From contig CM019065.1 of NCBI GenBank assembly GCA_009667805.1, forward strand, positions 156,789,322-156,853,321: a DNA stretch of 64,000 nucleotides, written 5' to 3'. Source of the stretch: Leptobrachium leishanense (Eukaryota; Chordata; Amphibia; Anura; Megophryidae). The notes below the pieces were generated by a model that was not told the DNA's origin, ran no database searches, and worked only from the letters and a program-made list of their open reading frames with translations. The position numbers and the translations under genes were made by a program. Shown here one piece after another: positions 57,135-64,000 of the stretch (positions are counted from its first letter, which is position 1; every line of letters begins with the position of its first letter).

Positions 57135-57370
57135 GCACACACCCCAAACTCAGTCAGTGTTTGTAGCAAGCCCTTGCAGAGAGCAGCTCATTACCCTCAT
57201 CCAGCTGGACTTTCCACAATGGGGCATCTTGGTTAGAGGCTTCATTCACTGAAGCACACACCCCAAACTCAGTCAGTGTTTGTAGCAGGCCCTTGCAGAG
57301 AGCAGCTCATTATCCTCATCCAGCTGGACTTTCCACAATGGGGCATCTTGGTTAGAGGCTTCATTCACTG
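57135..57370 (+). repeat. Two tandem 117-bp repeats at the LINE 5' end
   Basis: Unit: CACACACCCCAAACTCAGTC, AGTGTTTGTAGCAGGCCCTTG, AGAGCAGCTCATTACCCTC, AGCTGGACTTTCCACAATGG, CTTCATTCACTGAAG. A third copy at 57772-57852 stops at GCTGGACTTT and joins the coding part directly. Confidence 0.9.
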
Positions 57371-57742
57371 AAGGTGATCTTACATTTCTACGTCTCACAT
57401 AGCCTAATGCATTTTCTTTTGATGTATATTATGTTAACTCTGTAATATCACTGTATATGTGTTTGTATGTGTGTGATACATATATATTACACACACATAT
57501 ATATGTGTATATATATATATATATATATACGTATATGTATGTATAGCACACAAGTGTATCTTTATATATATTTGAATTGTTGCAATGCTATCTGAATTCT
57601 GCATTCCACTCCCTTTTTCTACATTTTCTACCCATTTGCTCTAAATCTGCAATTCTGCCCAATGTCCTGTTCAACGAACCTTAACTTTTATTGCCCCCTA
57701 CAAACTCCCCCCTAAGTTCCTGGACAATTTCAACCCAATGTG

Positions 57743-60564
57743 ATGCTATTTGCAATCTTGATTTCTCTTTCAGCACACACCCCAAACTCAGTCAGTGTTT
57801 GTAGCAGGCCCTTGCAGAGAGCAGCTCATTACCCTCATCCAGCTGGACTTTCATGTTATAGAAAAGACAGAGCAAAGAGAGGAGGGGGAATTGTTATTTA
57901 TGTTGAAGAGTCCATAAAGTTCACCCCCTTACAGACTTCTAGCTCTCCTGTCACCTTTGATTTCCTCTCTGGTATAATTGAGATCCCATTCAGTAAATCA
58001 ATCATTGTTGCTGGGTTCTATCGTCCACCGAGCTCTCCGGTGCACTCCCTCTCTGACATATCTCAAATCCTTAATAACCTACTTGCCCAAAACCAAAAAA
58101 GTGAACTGCTGGTCCTCGGCGATTTTAATACAGATTGGCTAAATCCTAAAAACAATAAACACTGCTCGCTGTTTAAAACTTTGCAGCTAACTCAATTAAT
58201 CTCCTCCCCCACTCGCATTAATATGAAAAGCCCTAACCATACCTTGTTGGACTGGATTCTCTCCTCATCTCCTGATAGAATACAGGAGGCAGGCGTTCTT
58301 GCTAATAGCTTTAGTGACCATTGTCTAGTGTACTGCGTGCGCAAAATTAAGGCCTTGAAATCTCCCCCAAAGGTAATAACCACCAGGTCTTTCAAGAAAT
58401 TTATTCTTGAATCCTTCCTAAGTGATCTCAAACAGCTCCCCTGGTACAGGCTAAACCTAATCCCAGACCTAGACTGTGCAGTTGAATACTTTCAGTCTGA
58501 GCTCCTGCAAGTCTGGAATTCCCATGCCCCGCTGCTTAAAGTGCGAGTAAAAGGGACTCATCTCCCCTGGGTTACAGCTGATCTTACACTAATGTACCAG
58601 CTTAGAGATTCACTGTGGTCAAATTTCAAGAGTACTGGTTCCATGAACGATCACTATGAATACCGAAAATGTCGGAATGAATGCACAAAACAAACAAAAA
58701 TGGCCAAAGCCCATTACTTCAATGAAAATCTAAACAATAACATATCAAACCCTAGAAACTTTTGGAGAACCATAAGTAACATACAAGCACCCTCAGTCCA
58801 CTCCCAGCCAGCTGCTATCAAAGTAAACAACCAAACCCTGCAACACCCCCTAGATGTAGCAAATGCATTTAATGATTATTTTGTTGGATGTGCCACCACT
58901 TTGATTGCCAAGCTAGGAAATGACATGCAATCAGAGAGGCCTCATGCAGGTCAGGCCCCCCCAACTGTGCAAAGTCCCTGTATCAGACAGGAATTCAGTT
59001 TTAGACCAGTGCCTGTCAGTGTCATTACTAAACTTCTCCGTAAGCAAAAAATGAAATACCAGTCTGGACCTGATCAAATACCAGCAATGCTGCTGAAAAT
59101 CAGTGCGCCAGCAATTGCAAATCCTGTCGCAACCCTAATAAATGAGTCACTGGCGACTGGATACATACCCAAGCTCTGGAAGACTGCAAGAGTGGTACCT
59201 ATCCATAAAAGTGGTGACAGTACTTTGGTATCCAACTACCGTCCGATATCGTTGCTCCCTGTAATGTCAAAAGTCTTGGAAAAATGTGTCTACACACAAT
59301 TACGTGATTATTATCAATATTGGAACTACTTAACCCCGGATCAATCAGGCTTTCGTCCAAATCACTCAACTACAACCGCCCTTTTAAAAGTCTGCAATGA
59401 TATCCAAGCTGGGATGGAACAAGGAAACCTAATTGGAGCCATCTTCCTTGATTTTGCCAAAGCCTTTGACACGGTAGACCATGGCATCTTGTTAGAAAAA
59501 CTTAAAAACTCTGGCATTGGTGATCGCACGCTAACCTGGTTTCAATCCTATGTATCCGACCGATCACAATATGTGTCAATTTCTGGCAGCTCCTCCCTCC
59601 CACTCCCAGTCACTTGCGGTGTACCCCAAGGCTCAATACTAGGCCCCCTGCTATTCACAATATTCATAAATGATCTGCCCAACGTCTGCAAAGTCTCAAC
59701 TGTACATATGTACGCAGACGACACTGTGATCTATACCAGCAAACCAAATCTCCCTCAGCTGGAGGCCATGCTGCAAGAACAGTTCACAGAGGTAGAAAAG
59801 TGGATCAAAAACAACAAACTTTTTTTAAATACTGACAAAACTGTAACGATGCTCTTTGGAACAGCACCTAAACTACACAAATTGCAAAATCCCCATCTAT
59901 GTGTTGGGACAAAATCAAATGGCATGCTGACCACAGTCACTTCTCTCAAATATATAGGTATGTGGTTGGACCTAATCTATCCTTTGGCCCCCACATCGAA
60001 AAACTCTCATCTAAACTTTACCCCAAACTAGGTGCCCTGTACAGAAACAAATCCTGCCTGAGTCCCGCGGTAAGAAAGCAGATTGTACAGCAAATGCTTA
60101 TGCCGGCTATTGATTACGGAGATGTAGTGTATGCAGCCGCCCCGCAAACACACCTTCATAAACTTACTACATTGTATAACTCATTCTGCCGCTTTGCGCT
60201 ACAATGTAACTACATGACCCACCATTGTGACATGTTAAAAGAGCTAAACTGGCCATCGCTGGAATCCAGACGCACCCTTCACCTTTCCAGCCTGGTGTTT
60301 AAGAGCATCTCTGGGAAGCTGCCACCCTACCTGAATAGACTGCTTCCCCCAGCAGCATCCTATAACCTCCGATCCAGGACCAGCACCTTTCTTGCAATAC
60401 CACAATACAAAAAGACAGTGGCTCGGTCCTCATTTTCCTACAGAGCACCACAATTATGGAATAACCTCCCAGACACCATCAAATCTTCCCCCAGTCTTAA
60501 GTCACTCAAGAGCTCCTTACTAACATACCTCAATACAGAATGCACCTGTAAACATGTAACCTAG
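57743..60564 (+). pseudogene. LINE endonuclease/reverse transcriptase, one frameshift
   Basis: The frame opens at the ATG at 57743, but real similarity starts at CYRKDRAKRGGGIVIYV (about 57857), the middle of an APE-type endonuclease. GDFNTDWLN and SDHCLVYC follow, while the amino-terminal catalytic Glu region is missing. The reverse transcriptase shows SNYRPISLLPVMSKVLEK, LDFAKAFDTVDH, GVPQGSILGPLLF and the catalytic YADDT (about 59710). Near 59960 one frame change moves the reading frame; the carboxy part (59965-60564) has GPHIEKLSSKLY, MLMPAIDYGDVVY and APQLWNNLP. It is otherwise free of stops over more than 2.6 kb, so the copy is young. Assignment to CR1, L2 or Rex1 within the superfamily is uncertain. 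Confidence 0.9.
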
Positions 60565-60763
60565 TGACTATATTTCCTACATATTTATTTTCTGTTAATC
60601 TGTATATTTGTGTTGTTTTTTTAATATCTTGCATTGTATTACTTTGTATTTCTGTAACTGTAACACTTCAATGTTCTTGAACCCAGGACATACTTTAAAA
60701 CGAGAGAAATCTCAATGTATCCTTCCTGGTAAAATCCTTTATAAATAAATAAATAAATATTCT

Positions 60764-61350
60764 CAGCACCACAAGGCAATGGACAGCTCAACATTTAACC
60801 CTAGCTTGCCTTTTAACAGCAGGATTTGAATAATTGGGGTTTTATTTAGTGAAACAGAATTACGAAACGAAGTGAAATATGAAACAAAATAACAAAAATG
60901 AAAATAATATGAAACAAAACAAATTTTCCAGCCATGCACACCTCTAATTGATGTCACTCATCTGCGTGGCACTTGTTGGGAGCAGTGGACCACACAATTG
61001 GTGAGTGCTGTTTTTATTAACACTATACAAACTGATGTTATATATTTCTGTACCTTGATACAAGTAGAGGATAGTGTTCTGCTGCACGCTGTTGTTCTCA
61101 ACCAAATACACAAGACCATGGGCTGCTGTGACAGATGGATTGTGCTTTCCTATCTTACTGTTAGTATCCTTTTCGTTTGCACTTATCAAAATATAGGGCT
61201 GGTCTACTTCTCTACTTTCGATATATAAATATATTTAGAAATAATTATATTTAGGAGGATTACTAGAAACATATTAAGGGTATATGTTACTCACTGATAC
61301 ATTACCAAGGAATCACTTACATCCCTCCTCATTCTTTTGCCATTATATAT
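60764..61350. other. Right end of the host repeat array, then nothing recognised
   Basis: 60764-60870 continues the 230-250-bp tandem repeat (AGCTCAACATTTAACCCTAG, TTTTAACAGCAGGATTTG, TTATTTAGTGA). The remainder up to 61350 has no recognised feature. Confidence 0.6.
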
Positions 61351-62075
61351 GGGCCAAATTACAATGTTAGGGTTATAATGCGGGCACAAGGGATGAAAAA
61401 CTGCGCCCGCAGTTTTCCCTCTTGTGCCCGCGTTTTAACTCTGGATTACAATGCAGGCGCAAAAAATGCTGCCTGCATTGTTACCGCACATTAAAATCAG
61501 GGATGCTCGCGGCAGCGCTGAGTGCAGACGCGAGCATCCACTCGATGGAGTCCATAAGACTCCATTGAGTTCCCCCCTGCTGGTCACACGCCTCGCAAGA
61601 TCCGGCTGGTCAACGTAGTGATACGCAGGGAGAGACTGTGGGGACTTTTATCCCCCCGTCTTTCCCTGCTCCCGCCGGCCGGAGGAGGCGGCTGGAGCCG
61701 CGGTCCTAGCCGTGGGACAGGAGGTAAGTATAGGATTCATTTTTAAATTTTTGAGGCTGGTGTTAACGGATTCTGCAGAAGCGGAATCCGTTAACACCAA
61801 GTTCTGGCTGTGGTTAACGTTTTGCTAACCACAGCCGGACGTTAATCAGCGCTGGGACTTTGCAATCCAGTGCTGATTAATACTTTGCGCTCCCCTTGTT
61901 AAGTATAGGGAGCACAAAGTACAGTAACCTCGTGCTGAAAAGAGCAAGGTACCAAACGCAAACGGGTTACTTAACCCGTTTGTGTTTGGATTGTAATATG
62001 CGGTAAACCCCGCAGTAAACGTTAATGCTCACGCAAGTGCGCGTTAACGTTTGCGTGAAGATTGTAATGTAGCCC
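61351..62075. mobile_element. MITE with GGGC-ATTACAAT ends
   Basis: Left end GGGCCAAATTACAATGTTAGG, right end GATTGTAATGTAGCCC, flanked by TAT on both sides (61348-61350 and 62076-62078). Subterminal blocks repeat the theme with GGATTACAATGCAGGCGC and TTGGATTGTAATATGCGG. The interior has hairpins such as GGTGTTAACGGATTC facing GAATCCGTTAACACC. Confidence 0.7.
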
Positions 62076-62078
62076 TAT

Positions 62079-62507
62079 GTGTTTAGTGCTGTATGCCAGA
62101 AGTTACTTTCTACTAGTTCAGCTGCAGTACAAATGCAACACATGCCGTACACAGCTCAATGTGAATAGTGTATCTACAACAGCTGACATAGAAGGGAGCA
62201 AAACCCCAGGCAATCCAAGTACATTCACACCCAACTTCCATCATTAAAATATGCACATATTATCTATGTATAAAAATAAACTGGGTGATATGAATTGTTT
62301 TCTTTTTCTCAGCCAGTGCTTTTTAAATCAGTCTTTAGCTCACCACAATCGGTGAGATGACAGACTAAATATAAATAAGATATTGGCTCCTTTATTGTTC
62401 ATAATTATTTTGGGTATGCTGTGTGAAAATGAAAGTTATTAAAATCTTGAATGATATTTTTACTCTTATAGTCACAATCAGCATTTAATAGTGTTTTGCG
62501 GCACTAT
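62079..62507. other. No recognisable feature
   Basis: 3' flank of the minus-strand receptor. No repeat or coding frame seen. Confidence 0.4.
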
Positions 62508-63425
62508 TTAGCATGTTATTATCTTTGTTAAAGCATTTTTTATCTCTTTGTTTCGCATTGTGTATATCAAAGGGTTTAAAGTGGGAGTCACTGCTAGATA
62601 CAGAACTGAGAAGATGTGATCTAAAGTTTCTGAGTTTTCTGAAGGTGGGCTCATATACATGCAGAGGAGTGTACCATAAAACAACAGAAGAACTGTCAGA
62701 TGAGAAGTACAAGTTGAGAAAGTTTTCATTCTTTTCTTAGCCACGTTAATCCTTAGGATACTGGATAGTATTTTAGCATATGACATTAGGATGATTAAGA
62801 AAGGGCACAGTCCCATAATCACAGCTTCAATATATATCATAGCGTGGAATCCGTCTGTGTTACCACAGGATATCTTAGTAAGAACTTTAATGTCGCAAAA
62901 TAGTTGATTAATATTTCTAGAGCTGCAGAAGGATAGACGTGATGCAAACATTGTGACAAAGAGAGAATTGGAAGAGCCAACTACCCAGCTGCAAATGACA
63001 AGTAGGATACAGTTTTTTTTCTTCATAAGTATGGCATAATGTAAAGGGTTGCAGATGGCAACATAACGATCAAACGCCATTGCAGTTAGCAAAACGATTT
63101 CTGTACAAGCCATGGATGTGAAAAAGTACAGCTGAGCAAAGCAGGCAATGAATGAAACTCTGTTGTTACCAGAAAGAATTATGTTCATCAGTTTAGGAAG
63201 TGTCACAGAGCTGTACGACACATCTACAAATGATAAGTTACATAAGAAAAAATACATTGGAATTTGTAGGCGGGGATCAAGATAAACAATGGTAATTATT
63301 ATCAAGTTCCACAAAATGCAAATAAGATACAAAAATCCAAACAGCACAAAAAGAATGTGTTTTGAAGAAGTATTTGAAAACACTACGATATAAAAATCAG
63401 TATTGGCTGTATGGTTTTCAATCAT
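62508..63425 (-). CDS. Olfactory receptor, class II type, 305 residues
   Basis: An intact single-exon odorant receptor starting at the ATG in ATGATTGAAAACC (63425). Hallmarks in order: N-glycosylation site NHT, LWNLIIITIVY in TM1, PMYFFLCNLSFVDVSYSS in TM2, MAFDRYVAICNPLHYAILM at TM3, FCDIKVLTKISC in loop 2, KTFSTCTSHLTVLLLFYGT at TM6, and PTLNPLIYTMRN in TM7, then an ordinary tail. TM1 has Trp-Asn where Gly-Asn is almost universal, and TM2 reads LQIPMYFF instead of LHTPMYFF. Loop 2 shares the FCD-K-L signature with the receptors at 15542 and 41324, so the three form one subfamily. It is probably functional. Confidence 0.94.
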   Translation of the reverse strand: MIENHTANTDFYIVVFSNTSSKHILFVLFGFLYLICILWNLIIITIVYLDPRLQIPMYFFLCNLSFVDVSYSSVTLPKLMNIILSGNNRVSFIACFAQLYFFTSMACTEIVLLTAMAFDRYVAICNPLHYAILMKKKNCILLVICSWVVGSSNSLFVTMFASRLSFCSSRNINQLFCDIKVLTKISCGNTDGFHAMIYIEAVIMGLCPFLIILMSYAKILSSILRINVAKKRMKTFSTCTSHLTVLLLFYGTLLCMYMSPPSENSETLDHIFSVLYLAVTPTLNPLIYTMRNKEIKNALTKIITC

Positions 63426-64000
63426 CCTCAGAATATGAAGATCTGAAATACCAGTGGAAAATATAAAAAAACATATTAAAATACCAAATATAATTTATTA
63501 CGAGAAGCCAATTTTCTATTTCAAACTCAGATTAAACACGTATAAATGTAATGCTGATTTATGAGTAGCTTATAATGAAAAAGTACAGCACTCTTTCAAA
63601 CATTAATATCAATTAATTAATTAATATTAATAGATGTGTAATATCCAGAATGATAGAATGAAATTAATAATGAATTGAAGGGATTACTGAAATATTAAAG
63701 GGAGAGAATAAAAATGTTAATGATAACTTAAGTAAAACACAGTTCAGATAAGTGAATCAAGGTAAAAGGTACTTACATGTCTAAAAGTACAAATAGTAAC
63801 TGATAGACAATTGCTCCCAATATTCATTATATCTTTCCTAGTTGCATGCTTTGTTTTGATGTCTTGTTCATATATTATAGCTTTGAATCCCTTGGTGGAA
63901 GCACAGATGTCTCTGGAGAAATTAATTAGTAATATTGGTTCACAATGTATTTTTATCATGAAAATGGAATCACACATTTTTTTTATCCGAAGCATGTTTA
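63426..64000. other. 5' flank of the receptor gene, nothing recognised
   Basis: AT-rich upstream DNA with TTAATTAATTAATA near 63613. An open frame at 63744-63995 (minus) has no family resemblance and I do not call it a gene. Confidence 0.4.

Larger units (their letters stand above)
57135..60763 (+). mobile_element. Jockey-superfamily LINE with 5' tandem repeats
   Basis: It splits the host repeat between GCTGAATCTAG and the following CAGCACCACAAGG. It begins with two complete 117-bp repeats (57135-57370), then a spacer with a (TA)n tract (57480-57545), a third partial repeat (57772-57852), and a truncated endonuclease-reverse transcriptase frame. The 3' end reads CTCAATGTATCCTTCCTGGT followed by a (AAAT)n tail, as in the minus-strand copy at 11885-11955. 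Confidence 0.8.

Noticed and set aside
57480..57545. TA-rich tract as a regulatory element
   Set aside because: It is a simple (TA)n microsatellite with no further promoter features.
63744..63995. 83-residue minus-strand frame near the window edge
   Set aside because: No domain or motif, and AT-rich context. It could be chance or a non-coding exon, but nothing supports it as a gene.

Overview
The window looks like intergenic DNA from a large amphibian genome, most likely a frog. It holds three complete single-exon olfactory receptor genes (15542-16486 minus, 41324-42229 plus, 62508-63425 minus). All three carry the same unusual second-extracellular-loop signature, so they look like one locally expanded receptor subfamily. 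Nearly all the rest is transposable elements nested inside one another. I see no bacterial-style operons, no rRNA or tRNA genes and no CRISPR array. The frog assignment rests on the mix of families (Tc1/mariner, many hAT MITEs, CR1, L2-like LINEs, Tx1/L1-like LINEs) and is an inference.

Layout. 1-8500: old repeats, one hAT-like element (4162-5295) and LINE 3' ends. 8514-9708: a hAT-like element with a minisatellite and a long palindrome. 9877-11561: a TTAA-flanked element carrying a hAT. 12500-14185: a decayed LTR. 15047-18842: Tc1 remnant, receptor gene, small MITE, solo LTR. 19188-19537: a retrozyme-like element with a hammerhead ribozyme. 19906-30195: an L1 broken by a 2.1-kb hAT-like element, a 7.2-kb hAT with its decayed transposase, and a MITE. 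31771-38553: a minus-strand LTR retrotransposon with paired LTRs, entered by a CR1 LINE and a MITE. 38795-39415: a long inverted repeat. 41324-45100: receptor gene and a MITE cluster. 46882-48504: a Tc1 element with an apparently intact 340-residue transposase. 48881-51182: a minisatellite split by a solo LTR. 51479-60870: a repeat array split by a deep stack of insertions (MITE, ORF1-only L1, L2, a second hammerhead element, a Jockey-type LINE). 61351-64000: MITE and the third receptor gene.

The most notable system is a pair of small elements (19188-19537 and 55793-56223). Each contains, on the minus strand, a complete type I hammerhead ribozyme core: CTGACGA, a 5-bp stem II, GAAA and a GTC cleavage site. 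The units are 323-325 bp, partly repeated in tandem and flanked by target duplications, and both contain an ATGCAAAT octamer. The two copies differ at a compensatory base pair in helix I. This organisation resembles newt satellite 2 and the retrozymes described in animals. A second notable case is two hAT-like elements with different terminal inverted repeats that share the same internal minisatellite and 260-bp palindrome.

Many insertions could be delimited to the base from their target site duplications. In two places the uninterrupted target is also present in the window, which confirms the insertion.
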